A stretch of 13,736 nt of DNA from Sedimenticola sp. (GTDB lineage: Bacteria > Pseudomonadota > Gammaproteobacteria > Chromatiales > Chromatiaceae). The notes below the pieces were generated by a model. The model saw nothing but the letters and a program-made list of their open reading frames with translations, had not been told where the DNA came from and did not search any database. Where the stretch lies: positions 2,358 through 16,093 of the forward strand of contig JALULB010000029.1 of the NCBI GenBank assembly GCA_027041035.1. Reading direction: 5' to 3'. The translations under genes and the position numbers were made by a program. Of this stretch, positions 1-6,735 are shown piece by piece (within the stretch, counting starts at the first letter, position 1; each line of letters begins with the position of its first letter).

Positions 1-803
1 CGGCTGTCGGCGCGCACCACGCGAATCTGGAAATCGCCGATGACGATGGTCTCGCCGCTTTTCGGCAGCCGGCCGAAGGCATGGGTCACCAGACCGCCGA
101 TGGTCTCGAACTCCTGGTCGCTGAGTTGCGCGCCGAAGTAGTCATTGAAATCATCGACCGGGGTCTGCGCCTTCACGGTGTACTCGTCGTCGCCGAGCTT
201 CAGGATGCTGGCGCCTTCCTCGAAATCGTGTTCGTCCTCGATCTCGCCGACGATCTGTTCCAGTACGTCCTCGATGGTCACCAGACCGCTGGCCGCGCCA
301 TATTCGTCGATGACGATGGCCATGTGATTGCGGCTGGCGCGGAACTCCTTCAGCAACACGTTCAGGCGCTTGCTCTCCGGCACGAATACCGCCGCGCGCA
401 ACACGTCGCGCATGTTGAAGCGGCGTTCGCCCCGCTCGCAGTAGCCGAGCAGATCCTTCGCCAGCAGGATGCCGACCACCTCGCCCTTGTCGTCGGCGAT
501 CACCGGGAAGCGCGAATGCGCGGTCTCGACCACGGTCGGCAGGAGTTCCTCCAGCGGCGCATCCCGGCAGATCACCGTCATCTGCGCGCGTGGCACCATG
601 ATATCGCGCACGCGCAGGTCGGAGACCTGCAACACGCCCTCGATCATCGTCAAGGCGTCGGTATCCAGCAGGGATCGGGCGCGCGCCTGTTTTACCAGGT
701 TCAGCAGCTCCTCGCGGTTATCCGGCCCGCGCGGGGCGCCGACCAGCAGGCTGGCCAGCCACGCCCGGAAGCGCGGGCCGATGGGACTTCGATCTTTATT
801 CAT
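1..803 (-). CDS. corC: CorC/HlyC-type CBS-domain protein (YbeX), 3' end cut off by the window edge
   Basis: The minus-strand frame is open from an ATG at 803 to base 1 without a stop and gives 267 residues. The family is about 290 residues long, so roughly 25 C-terminal residues are missing. Two CBS domains are visible at about residues 67-123 (starting at VRDIMVPR) and 132-188 (with [22 protein letters not shown]). A CorC_HlyC C-terminal domain begins near residue 203. There is no membrane segment, as in E. coli CorC, so it is a soluble cytoplasmic protein. The family is linked to magnesium/cobalt efflux, but its exact biochemical role is still debated. It starts 11 bases after the ybeY stop and is the last operon gene in view. 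In E. coli the apolipoprotein N-acyltransferase gene lnt follows, but this cannot be seen here. The family call is secure; the transport role is inherited from relatives. Confidence 0.93.
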   Translation of the reverse strand, partial: MNKDRSPIGPRFRAWLASLLVGAPRGPDNREELLNLVKQARARSLLDTDALTMIEGVLQVSDLRVRDIMVPRAQMTVICRDAPLEELLPTVVETAHSRFPVIADDKGEVVGILLAKDLLGYCERGERRFNMRDVLRAAVFVPESKRLNVLLKEFRASRNHMAIVIDEYGAASGLVTIEDVLEQIVGEIEDEHDFEEGASILKLGDDEYTVKAQTPVDDFNDYFGAQLSDQEFETIGGLVTHAFGRLPKSGETIVIGDFQIRVVRADS

Positions 804-814
804 AAGGGCGGTTT

Positions 815-1273
815 TCAGTCCTGGGAGGATTGATAGGGGTCGGCGATGCCGAGATCGGACAGGATTGCAATCTCGCGGGCTTCCATGGCATTGGCTCCGG
901 CGGGCTCGATGTGGTCGAAACCGCGCAGATGCAGGACGCCATGCACGACCATGTGCACCCAGTGGGCGGCCGCCGGCTTGCCCTGTCGGGCGGCCTCGTC
1001 GTTCACCACCTGGGCGCAGATCACCAGGTCGCCGAGGTGCGCGACCTCCAGCCCCGGCGGCGCCTCGAACGGAAATGACAGCACATTGGTCGGACGCTTC
1101 TTGCCACGGTACTCGGTATTCAGCGCCTGGCTCTCGTTTGGTCCGACGATGCGGATCACCAGCTCGGTGTCGGCCGGCAGCCCCTCCAGCGCGGCCTCGG
1201 CCCAGTGCTGGAAGTTGCTGTCGTCCGGCGCCATGTCGTCATCGGCGGCGCGCTGTATCTCAACGATCGCCAT
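815..1273 (-). CDS. ybeY: Endoribonuclease YbeY (rRNA maturation / ribosome quality control)
   Basis: This is a metal-dependent endoribonuclease needed for 16S rRNA 3'-end maturation and 70S quality control in E. coli. From the chosen start it has 152 residues, normal for the family. The signature HGVLHLRGFDH places the three zinc-binding histidines at 111, 115 and 121. The conserved basic block KKRPTNVLSFPF is at about residues 58-69. Three in-frame ATGs are possible, at 1285, 1279 and 1273. I chose 1273 because a GAG Shine-Dalgarno-like triplet lies 7 bases upstream, and MAIVEIQ resembles the usual YbeY N-terminus. The 5' end overlaps the 3' end of the PhoH gene by 14 bases (26 with the longest start), pointing to translational coupling. 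YbeY and PhoH-family proteins are adjacent in many bacteria and probably work in the same RNA pathway. Confidence 0.95.
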   Translation of the reverse strand: MAIVEIQRAADDDMAPDDSNFQHWAEAALEGLPADTELVIRIVGPNESQALNTEYRGKKRPTNVLSFPFEAPPGLEVAHLGDLVICAQVVNDEAARQGKPAAAHWVHMVVHGVLHLRGFDHIEPAGANAMEAREIAILSDLGIADPYQSSQD

Positions 1274-2249
1274 CTTCATTCTCATGGGTGTCGTAGGCGC
1301 TGACGATGCGTTGCACCAGCGGGTGGCGCACCACGTCGCGCGCGCTGAACATCGTGAAGCTGATGCCCTCGACGCCGTGCAGAACCTCCAGCGCGTGGCG
1401 CAGGCCGGAACGCTGACCGCGCGGCAGGTCCACCTGGGTCACGTCGCCGGTGATCACCGCGGTGGAGCCGAAGCCGATGCGCGTCAGGAACATCTTCATC
1501 TGCTCCGGCGTGGTGTTCTGCGCCTCGTCGAGGATGATGAAGGCCTCGTTCAGGGTGCGACCGCGCATGTACGCGAGTGGCGCGACCTCGATGACGTTGC
1601 GTTCGACCAGCTTGTCGACGCGCTCGAAACCGAGCATCTCGTACAGGGCGTCGTACAGCGGGCGCAGGTAGGGGTCGATCTTCTGGCTCAGGTCGCCGGG
1701 CAAAAAGCCAAGCCGCTCGCCGGCCTCCACCGCCGGACGCACCAGCAGGATGCGGCGTACCTGGTCGCGCTCCAGTGCATCCACCGCGCAGGCGACCGCC
1801 AAGTAGGTTTTGCCGGTGCCGGCCGGGCCGATGCCGAAGTTGATGTCGTGCGTGACCACGCTGTGCAGGTAGACCTGCTGGTTCGGGCCGCGCGCGCGCA
1901 CCAGGCCGCGCCGGGTCTTGATCACGGTTTCGGGCAGATCACGCGCGCTTTCCGCGATCGCCGCGTCGATCCCGGAGGATTGCAGAAACAGATGCACGCG
2001 CTCGGGGTTCAGGGTTTCCTCGGCGCTGGCGGCATACAGGTCCTGCAACACCTGGCCACCGGCGGCGATCGCCTGCTTCTCGCCGACCAGTTGGAACTGG
2101 CTGCCGCGATTGGAGATCTCGATGCCCAGGCGGCGCTCGATCTGGCGCAGATGCTCGTCCAGCAGGCCGCACAGATTCGCCAGCCGGGGGTTGTCCTCCG
2201 GCAGCAGTGCAAAGTTCAGGGTTTCGGGGTGCTCGTTACGGGCGTTCAT
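1260..2249 (-). CDS. ybeZ: PhoH-family ATPase (YbeZ)
   Basis: This is a cytoplasmic P-loop NTPase of 329 residues, normal for YbeZ. The Walker A motif GPAGTGKT is at 141-148 and the Walker B motif FIILDEAQ at 237-244. The segment around 268-284 ([17 protein letters not shown]) is also typical of the PhoH domain. The N-terminal 110 residues carry the extra region found in YbeZ-like members. Family members are thought to act as RNA-associated ATPases or helicases with YbeY; the original phosphate-starvation name does not define the function here. The ATG is only 3 bases after the miaB stop, without a clear Shine-Dalgarno sequence, so translation is probably coupled to miaB. Its 3' end overlaps ybeY. 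Confidence 0.94.
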   Translation of the reverse strand: MNARNEHPETLNFALLPEDNPRLANLCGLLDEHLRQIERRLGIEISNRGSQFQLVGEKQAIAAGGQVLQDLYAASAEETLNPERVHLFLQSSGIDAAIAESARDLPETVIKTRRGLVRARGPNQQVYLHSVVTHDINFGIGPAGTGKTYLAVACAVDALERDQVRRILLVRPAVEAGERLGFLPGDLSQKIDPYLRPLYDALYEMLGFERVDKLVERNVIEVAPLAYMRGRTLNEAFIILDEAQNTTPEQMKMFLTRIGFGSTAVITGDVTQVDLPRGQRSGLRHALEVLHGVEGISFTMFSARDVVRHPLVQRIVSAYDTHENEDGDR

Positions 2250-2252
2250 GAA

Positions 2253-3593
2253 TCAGCTGGCCGCGCGTGTCGGCAGCCATTCACCGCGTAGCGAGTTCGG
2301 CAATGCCTCGCTGATGCGCACATCGACGAACTCGCCGATCAGCTCCGCCGGGCCATCGAAATTCACCACCCGGTTGTTCTCGGTGCGGCCGGCCAGTTGT
2401 GCCGGGTTCTTGCGCGACGGCCGGTCGACCAGCACGCGCTGTACCGTGCCGACCATGCGCCGACTGATGCCGCTGGCCATCTCGTTGATGCGGCGCTGCA
2501 GGCGCGCGAGGCGCTGCTGCTTCACGCGCGGCGGCGTGTCGTCGCGCAGGTCGGCGGCCGGGGTGCCGGGCCGCGCGCTGAAGATGAAGCTGAAGGAGTG
2601 ATCGAAACCGATGTCCTCGATCAATTGCATGGTCGCCTCGAAATCGGTATCGCTCTCGCCGGGGAAGCCGATGATGAAGTCGGATGACAGGCTGATGTCC
2701 GGGCGGATCTCGCGCAGGCGGCGGATCCGGGCCTTGTATTCCAGCGCGGTGTGGCCGCGCTTCATCAATGCCAGAATGCGGTCGGAACCGCTCTGCACCG
2801 GCAGGTGCAGATGGCTGACCAACTGCGGCACGTCGGCATACACATCGATCAGCGGATCGCTGAACTCGACCGGATGCGAGGTGGTGAAACGGATGCGCTC
2901 GATGCCGTCGACCGCCGCGACATAGCGGATCAGCAGCGCCAGATCCGCCTGTTCACCGTCGTGCATGAGGCCGCGAAAAGCGTTCACGTTCTGGCCGAGC
3001 AGATTGATCTCGCGCACCCCCTGCCTGGCCAGCGCCGCGACCTCGGCGATCACGTCGTCGAACGGCCGGCTGATCTCCTCGCCGCGCGTGTACGGCACGA
3101 CGCAGTAGGTGCAGTACTTGGAGCAGCCCTCCATGATCGAGACAAAGGCCGTCGCGCCCTCGGCGTGCGGTTCCGGCAGGCGGTCGAATTTCTCGATCTC
3201 CGGGAAGGAGACATCCACGACATGCCGCTGGCCGGCGTTTGCCTGCTCCAGCAGCCGTGGCAGGCGGTGCAGGGTCTGCGGGCCGAACACCAGGTCGACA
3301 TAGGGCGCGCGTGCCTGGATCGCTTCGCCCTCCTGGCTGGCGACGCAGCCGCCGACGCCGATCACCAGATCCGGCCGCGCCGCCTTCCACGGACGCCAGC
3401 GGCCGAGCTGCGAGAACACCTTCTCCTGCGCCTTCTCGCGGATCGAGCAGGTGTTCAGCAACAGCACATCGGCCTGCTCGGCGTCGTCGGTCAGTTCCAG
3501 TCCGTGAGATTCGCGCAAAACGTCCGCCATCTTGGCCGAGTCGTACTCGTTCATCTGACAACCAAAGGTCTTGATATAAAGCTTGCGCGCCAT
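2253..3593 (-). CDS. miaB: tRNA-2-methylthio-N6-dimethylallyladenosine synthase MiaB
   Basis: This radical-SAM methylthiotransferase converts i6A37 to ms2i6A37 in tRNAs that read UNN codons, using two 4Fe-4S clusters. The 446-residue length is normal. The N-terminal UPF0004 domain starts [16 protein letters not shown] and supplies cluster cysteines C12, C49 and C83. The radical-SAM motif CSKYCTYC gives C157, C161 and C164. A TRAM-like domain occupies about residues 378-440 and ends just before a short tail. It is the first gene of the minus-strand operon, with a good sigma70 promoter about 30 bases upstream. The ribosome binding site is weak and the inferred leader is only about 20 bases long. 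No key residue is missing. Confidence 0.97.
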   Translation of the reverse strand: MARKLYIKTFGCQMNEYDSAKMADVLRESHGLELTDDAEQADVLLLNTCSIREKAQEKVFSQLGRWRPWKAARPDLVIGVGGCVASQEGEAIQARAPYVDLVFGPQTLHRLPRLLEQANAGQRHVVDVSFPEIEKFDRLPEPHAEGATAFVSIMEGCSKYCTYCVVPYTRGEEISRPFDDVIAEVAALARQGVREINLLGQNVNAFRGLMHDGEQADLALLIRYVAAVDGIERIRFTTSHPVEFSDPLIDVYADVPQLVSHLHLPVQSGSDRILALMKRGHTALEYKARIRRLREIRPDISLSSDFIIGFPGESDTDFEATMQLIEDIGFDHSFSFIFSARPGTPAADLRDDTPPRVKQQRLARLQRRINEMASGISRRMVGTVQRVLVDRPSRKNPAQLAGRTENNRVVNFDGPAELIGEFVDVRISEALPNSLRGEWLPTRAAS

Positions 3594-3622
3594 GGAAACG
3601 GGATATTTAAGAAGGGTCTTAT

Positions 3623-3651
3623 ATTGTAGCTGGCGTCCGCGACTTTGCCAA
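3623..3651 (-). promoter_or_regulatory. Sigma70-type promoter of the miaB-phoH-ybeY-corC operon
   Basis: Read on the minus strand, TTGGCA (3651-3646) is followed after exactly 17 bases by TACAAT (3628-3623). Each hexamer matches the consensus at five of six positions. Transcription would begin near 3616, about 23 bases before the miaB ATG. This is a sequence match only. Confidence 0.72.
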
Positions 3652-3680
3652 ACCCGGCACGTTTTTCGCCCGCCGGAGAG

Positions 3681-3709
3681 TGGTCAAGTCGGCCACTTCC
3701 TGACATAAT
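3681..3709 (+). promoter_or_regulatory. Possible promoter of the CAU tRNA gene
   Basis: TGGTCA (3681-3686) and CATAAT (3704-3709) are separated by 17 bases. The -10 matches five of six consensus positions and the -35 four of six. The tRNA begins about 70 bases after the expected start site, leaving a leader to be trimmed. A small hairpin, TTTCG/CGAAA, lies in that leader at 3718-3731. The match is modest and its position between the two divergent units is the main support. Confidence 0.4.
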
Positions 3710-3786
3710 GAAGCGGCTTTCGCGAGCGAAATACACAGGGACGTGAATCCTCTCCGGTCGGCGTGGCCGCTGGCAAACCCTCTCCC

Positions 3787-3863
3787 GGGCCCTTAGCTCA
3801 GTTGGTTAGAGCAGTGGACTCATAATCCATTGGTCGAAGGTTCGAGTCCTTCAGGGCCCACCA
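3787..3863 (+). tRNA. tRNA with CAU anticodon, probably tRNA-Ile2 (lysidine type); elongator tRNA-Met is the alternative
   Basis: A complete 77-base cloverleaf with an encoded CCA end. The acceptor stem is GGGCCCT/AGGGCCC, the D stem GCTC/GAGC, the anticodon stem GTGGA/TCCAT with loop CTCATAA, and the T stem GAAGG/CCTTC with loop TTCGAGT. The anticodon CAT can belong to initiator Met, elongator Met or Ile2. The first acceptor pair is a normal G-C pair, against initiator. C4-G69 and C5-G68 are the pairs known to favour lysidine synthase TilS in E. coli, and the sequence resembles E. coli ileX, so Ile2 is preferred. Automatic tools usually label such genes Met. Confidence 0.95.
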
Positions 3864-4153
3864 CATACCGTAAACCTTCCGCGAAGGTAGTGTACTGAGC
3901 CAGAAGGGCTGTACTGAACGCCCCATGGCAACACTGGTCAAGACACCTTTATGTGGAAATACACCTAAGTTGTTGATTTTCAAGGGCCTGGGGTGGTGCG
4001 GCCTGTGCATCCCTGTCCCGCTGTGCCAGCGCCAGGAGAAGGGTTGATGCCTCAATCAGCTCCACGGGATTCCGTTCGCTTCCCCAGTGTGGCGTAAGAT
4101 CCGCCAGGCGCTCGCACGAGACAATTCCGAACCGCCTTTCGGGGTCATCCGGT
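3864..4153. other. Gene-free stretch downstream of the tRNA
   Basis: I see no gene here that I can support. A short perfect hairpin, CCTTC-cgc-GAAGG, lies at 3875-3887 just after the tRNA but has no T-run, so it is not a standard terminator. On the minus strand a frame that is already open upstream of 4149 runs to a stop at 3949 and contains a regular-looking stretch (VELIEASTLLLALAQRDRD). It has no convincing start or ribosome binding site and I do not recognise it. It may be another decayed fragment. Confidence 0.5.
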
Positions 4154-4535
4154 TTATGTGTGCTGATGGTGGTTACGATCAGATCGCTGGATCAGGCTTT
4201 CGAGAGGGATATGCAGCCCCTCCCAGAGATTACGGATCATATCGATGGAGAGGGGGCGTTTGCGATTCAGCACCTCGGATACACGCCCGCTTTTGCCGAT
4301 GTATGGTTCCAACGCCTTACGATCAAGTCCACCCTGCTCCATGCGAAACAAGATCGCTTCGATAGGATCAGGTGGGGTAATAGGATGGTGCTTATCCTCA
4401 TATGCCTCGACCAGCGTAATTAGCACATCGAGCTTGTCGCCTTCAGGGGTATCAGCTTCAGCCCCCCCAAAGTTGCTCGATCTCGGCCAGAGCCGCATCG
4501 TAATCCTGCACTGTCTTGATAGGGCGAATATCCAT
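4154..4535 (-). pseudogene. HigA-family antitoxin / HTH regulator, broken by a +1 frameshift in a G7 run
   Basis: The natural start is the ATG at 4535, preceded by GAGGA with a 7-base gap. The frame reads MDIRPIKTVQDYDAALAEIE and on to LWGG, then hits TGA at 4460-4458, after 25 codons. Removing one G from the seven-G run (4468-4462 on this strand) restores AEADTPEGDKLDVLITLVEA and a full 126-residue HigA-like antitoxin. Its helix-turn-helix lies at about residues 65-115, with GKSGRVSEVLNRKRPLSID as the core. HigA-type antitoxins bind and neutralise an RNase toxin and repress their own operon. A toxin 3' fragment lies just upstream in the expected higB-higA order. The region is more AT-rich than its neighbours, suggesting acquired DNA. 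A sequencing error in the homopolymer would also explain the break. An internal ATG at 4498 opens the downstream frame but would lose the native N-terminus. Confidence 0.82.
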
Positions 4536-4551
4536 CGTTCTATCCTCGCTA

Positions 4552-4614
4552 TTACTTCAAATTGAGCTTGTCGTATTGTTTATGTTTATGAGTGCCTGTA
4601 AAACCCCGAACCAT
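4552..4614 (-). pseudogene. 3' remnant of a HigB-type toxin gene
   Basis: The last 20 codons before the stop at 4552 read MVRGFTGTHKHKQYDKLNLK. This resembles the C-terminus of HigB-family mRNA interferases, where a strand ends in a pattern like IRFxGTHxxYDKI. The stop is 16 bases before the HigA start, the spacing and order expected for higB-higA. Nothing upstream in any frame looks like the rest of HigB (about 75 further residues), so the toxin has lost its catalytic body. The match is short, so this call is moderate. Confidence 0.5.
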
Positions 4615-4655
4615 GGTTGGTGCGCTGAAGAGTTCCCGCGCGTACAGGGGTATCT

Positions 4656-4781
4656 TCAGGATGTGGTCGGTGCGCGCGGTGGGCGGCTGTGTGGATCGCC
4701 GGCGATGATCTCGCAGACCAGGTGATCGGGTGACGCAAGCAGGTCTTCGTAGCCGGCGGGTTTCAATAGACCGTCCGACAT
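4656..4781 (-). pseudogene. N-terminal stub of a Uma2-family (DUF820) nuclease-fold protein
   Basis: A 41-residue frame from an ATG at 4781 contains GYEDLLASPDHLVCEIIAGD followed by a Pro/Arg-rich tail. This matches the usual Uma2 N-terminus, in which YEDLLALP is followed by LVGEIIDGEL and a PRP-type segment. Uma2 proteins are about 180-200 residues long and belong to the PD-(D/E)xK nuclease superfamily. The catalytic core is absent: the frame stops at 4656 and the DNA beyond leads into the HigB remnant. No clear ribosome binding site is visible. It is most likely a deletion relic and not a functional small protein. Confidence 0.55.
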
Positions 4782-4857
4782 GGCGAAAGTGTAGCGGGTG
4801 CGCGCCTTTCCTCCGTCGGGTTGGCGCAAGCTGGTCATCCAAGCGGCCGCATCCGCG

Positions 4858-4866
4858 TGATATGAT
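4858..4866 (+). promoter_or_regulatory. Extended -10 promoter element upstream of the TraB-family gene
   Basis: TG-a-TATGAT forms an extended -10 element, with TATGAT matching the consensus at five of six positions. There is no convincing -35 at 16-18 bases. Extended -10 promoters often lack one. The expected start is near 4873, giving a leader of about 40 bases that contains the AGGAG ribosome binding site at 4901-4905. Confidence 0.45.
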
Positions 4867-4911
4867 AGCCGCCCGCCATAGGCATCCCGCCACGCCCGCA
4901 AGGAGCACGCA

Positions 4912-6108
4912 TTGCCAGATTCCGCGCATCGAGAACCCGTTGTCGAAGTCGAGATTGAACACGGTCGCATCACGCTGTTGGGCACCGCGCATGTCTCGCG
5001 GGCAAGCGCCGACAAGGTGCGGGAGTTGCTCGCCGGGGGCGATTTCGATGCCGTCGCGGTGGAGCTGTGTCCGAGTCGTTATCAGGCATTGATCGACCCG
5101 GATGCGTTGAGCAAGATCGATCTATTCCAGGTCGTGCGTCAGGGCAAGGCGACGCTGGTCGCCGGGCAGCTGGCGCTGGGCGCTTTTCAACAGCGACTTG
5201 CCGAGCAGTTCGACATCGAGCCGGGGGCCGAGCAGCGTGCCGCGATCAGCGAGGCCGAGCAACGCGGTCTGCAACTGTTGTGCATCGATCGTGATATCGG
5301 CACGACACTGAAGCGCACGCTGGCGAACGTGCCCTGGTGGAAGCGCATGGGGCTGTTCAGCGCGTTGATTGCATCGGTGCTGTCGCGTCAGGAGGTCTCC
5401 GAGCAGGAGATCGAGGCGCTGAAGGAAGGCGACATGCTCGACGCCACCTTCGCCGAGTTCGCCGAGGATCGCAGCGAGATCTACCAGCCATTGATCGCCG
5501 AACGCGACCGCTACATGGCGGCCAAGCTGATCGAGGCCCTGCGCGACAAGCCGGGGCGGCATATCCTCGCGGTGCTCGGCGCCGGGCATCTGGCCGGCAC
5601 CCAGGCGGCACTGGCGGAAGGCATGCCGGACACCGCGAGCACCATCGCGGAACTGGAAACACTGCCGGAGAAAACACGCGTCTGGAGATTCGTGCCGTGG
5701 CTGATCGTACTGCTGGTATTCATCGGCTTCGGGATCGGCTTCGCGCGCAGCCCATCGCTCGGCTGGTCGCTGGTATGGGACTGGGTGCTGATAAACGGCA
5801 GCCTGTCGGCGCTGGGCGCGCTGATCGCCGGCGGCCATCCCGGCACCGTGCTGACCGCCTTCGTCGCTGCGCCGATCACCTCGCTGAACCCCACCGTCGG
5901 CGCCGGCATGGCGACCGCGGCGGCGGAGCTCTACTTCCGCAAACCGACCGTCGGCGACTTCTCGCGACTGCGGCATGACACCACCCACTGGAAAGGCTGG
6001 TGGCATAACCGCGTGTCACGCACCCTTCTGGTGTTCATCTTCAGCACGCTGGGTTCGGCTGTGGGTACCTGGCTGGCGGGATTTCGGATATTCGACAAGT
6101 TGACCTGA
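4912..6108 (+). CDS. TraB/PrgY-family membrane protein
   Basis: This 398-residue protein belongs to the TraB/PrgY/GumN superfamily. The soluble N-terminal domain carries GTAHVS at 24-29, ELCPSR at 51-56 and a later GAGHLAG near 221-227. These are conserved motifs of the family, which is related to the Tiki/EreA fold of proposed metal-dependent hydrolases. Four hydrophobic segments follow at about 257-278, 284-308, 313-340 and 372-392, so the C-terminus is anchored in the inner membrane. PrgY, the best-known relative, lowers peptide pheromone production in Enterococcus; no such role is shown for proteobacterial members. Translation starts at TTG, chosen because AGGAG lies 7 bases upstream and no ATG precedes the conserved region. 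It appears to be a single-gene unit, ending 36 bases before the marR promoter. Confidence 0.9.
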   Translation: MPDSAHREPVVEVEIEHGRITLLGTAHVSRASADKVRELLAGGDFDAVAVELCPSRYQALIDPDALSKIDLFQVVRQGKATLVAGQLALGAFQQRLAEQFDIEPGAEQRAAISEAEQRGLQLLCIDRDIGTTLKRTLANVPWWKRMGLFSALIASVLSRQEVSEQEIEALKEGDMLDATFAEFAEDRSEIYQPLIAERDRYMAAKLIEALRDKPGRHILAVLGAGHLAGTQAALAEGMPDTASTIAELETLPEKTRVWRFVPWLIVLLVFIGFGIGFARSPSLGWSLVWDWVLINGSLSALGALIAGGHPGTVLTAFVAAPITSLNPTVGAGMATAAAELYFRKPTVGDFSRLRHDTTHWKGWWHNRVSRTLLVFIFSTLGSAVGTWLAGFRIFDKLT

Positions 6109-6144
6109 GACGCTTCAGACGGTAGTGATGCTCGATCTCCAGCC

Positions 6145-6173
6145 TTGACAGTCGAATAATGTGCATATACACT
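6145..6173 (+). promoter_or_regulatory. Sigma70-type promoter of the MarR-family gene
   Basis: A perfect -35 TTGACA (6145-6150) is followed after 17 bases by TACACT (6168-6173), four of six matches to the -10 consensus. Transcription would begin around 6179-6181, on top of the ATG at 6180, which predicts a leaderless or nearly leaderless mRNA. The MarR operator palindrome overlaps the spacer and -10, as expected for autorepression. Confidence 0.6.
6161..6172. promoter_or_regulatory. Candidate MarR operator 1 (marR promoter)
   Basis: GTGCATATACAC is a 12-base inverted repeat with one mismatched pair, overlapping the -10 of the marR promoter. It shares the GTGnAnnTnCAC framework, and the following TT, with the palindrome at 6686-6697. 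Binding is inferred from the symmetry, position and repetition. Confidence 0.6.
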
Positions 6174-6179
6174 TTAATC

Positions 6180-6656
6180 ATGCCTGACACCGATACCCTA
6201 TGTGATCTTCAGCAATGCCGGGAAATCGGCTTGCGCTGCGCGGTGTTGAATCTGCGCAAGGCGTCGCGGGTGATGACGCGGCTGTATGAAGACATCATGA
6301 AGCCCAGCGGTTTGTTGCCGACGCAGTTCAGCCTGTTGGTGGCGGTGCGGGCGCGTGGGCCAGTGGGTATCACCCGGCTGGCGGAGGCGTTGTCGATGGA
6401 TCGCACCACGCTGACGCGCAATCTGCGTCCGTTGGCGCGCGAGGGCTTGTTGACGATAGAACGGGCCTCGGGTGATCGGCGCGCGCGGCAGGTGAGTCTG
6501 AGCGACGCGGGCCTGGCGCGCCTGGAAGTCGCGTTACCGTTGTGGCGGGAGGCGCAAAGGCGTACCGCCGAGTTGCTCGGCGAGGCGCGCCTAGATCGCC
6601 TGTTGGGTGACCTGCGCGCGGTGGTGGAGCGTGGCGGCGAGCGGATTGCCGAATGA
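6180..6656 (+). CDS. MarR-family transcriptional regulator
   Basis: From the chosen ATG this is a 158-residue winged-helix regulator, typical for MarR. LYEDIMKPSGLLPTQFSLL (36-54) is the dimer/helix region. The recognition helix lies near 74-84 (MDRTTLTRNLRPL) and the wing contains the conserved SGDRRARQVSL at 97-107. An ATG 21 bases upstream (6159) would add seven residues, but it lies inside the promoter, so 6180 is preferred. There is no Shine-Dalgarno sequence, consistent with leaderless translation. Cysteines at 8, 13 and 20 could act as redox sensors, but this is only a suggestion. Matching palindromes at its own promoter and before the downstream exporter gene suggest that it represses both units. 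Ligand unknown. Confidence 0.92.
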   Translation: MPDTDTLCDLQQCREIGLRCAVLNLRKASRVMTRLYEDIMKPSGLLPTQFSLLVAVRARGPVGITRLAEALSMDRTTLTRNLRPLAREGLLTIERASGDRRARQVSLSDAGLARLEVALPLWREAQRRTAELLGEARLDRLLGDLRAVVERGGERIAE

Positions 6657-6675
6657 CGGCCTGTGCTTTTTTTTC

Positions 6676-6697
6676 GTGCAATTAGGTGTAATTACAC
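6676..6697. promoter_or_regulatory. Candidate MarR operator 2 with tandem half-site, upstream of the RND exporter gene
   Basis: GTGTAATTACAC at 6686-6697 is a perfect 12-base palindrome. Immediately before it lies GTGCAATTAG (6676-6685), a direct copy of the left part (GTGTAATTAC) shifted by exactly 10 bases, one helical turn. The AT-rich stretch right after it (TTATAT, 6698-6703) could serve as a -10 element, so bound repressor would block it. The site is 38 bases before the exporter ATG. Confidence 0.65.
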
Positions 6698-6735
6698 TTA
6701 TATGCCGCCCGGCGGATGAGAGAGGAGATTTCTGA

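Noticed and set aside
81..833. Plus-strand frame of 250 residues opposite corC
   Set aside because: The minus-strand frame encodes two CBS domains and a CorC domain, so this one is a shadow.
846..2291. Plus-strand frame of 481 residues across ybeY and phoH
   Set aside because: It is antisense to two confirmed genes and shows no domain; GC-rich coding DNA commonly opens such frames.
3875..3887. Hairpin CCTTC-cgc-GAAGG after the tRNA as a terminator
   Set aside because: No T-run follows. It may affect tRNA processing, but nothing supports termination.
3953..3964. GTGGAAATACAC as a third MarR operator
   Set aside because: Only the outer GTG/CAC ends are symmetric, and there is no promoter or cassette gene next to it.
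3798..4055. Minus-strand 85-residue frame ending in LKDSNLRPMDYESTALTN
   Set aside because: The end is the antisense translation of the tRNA gene, a well-known database artefact.
6648..6674. Possible terminator after marR (GCCG/CGGC stem, then T8)
   Set aside because: The stem has only 4 pairs, and six bases separate it from the T-run, so it is unlikely to terminate well.
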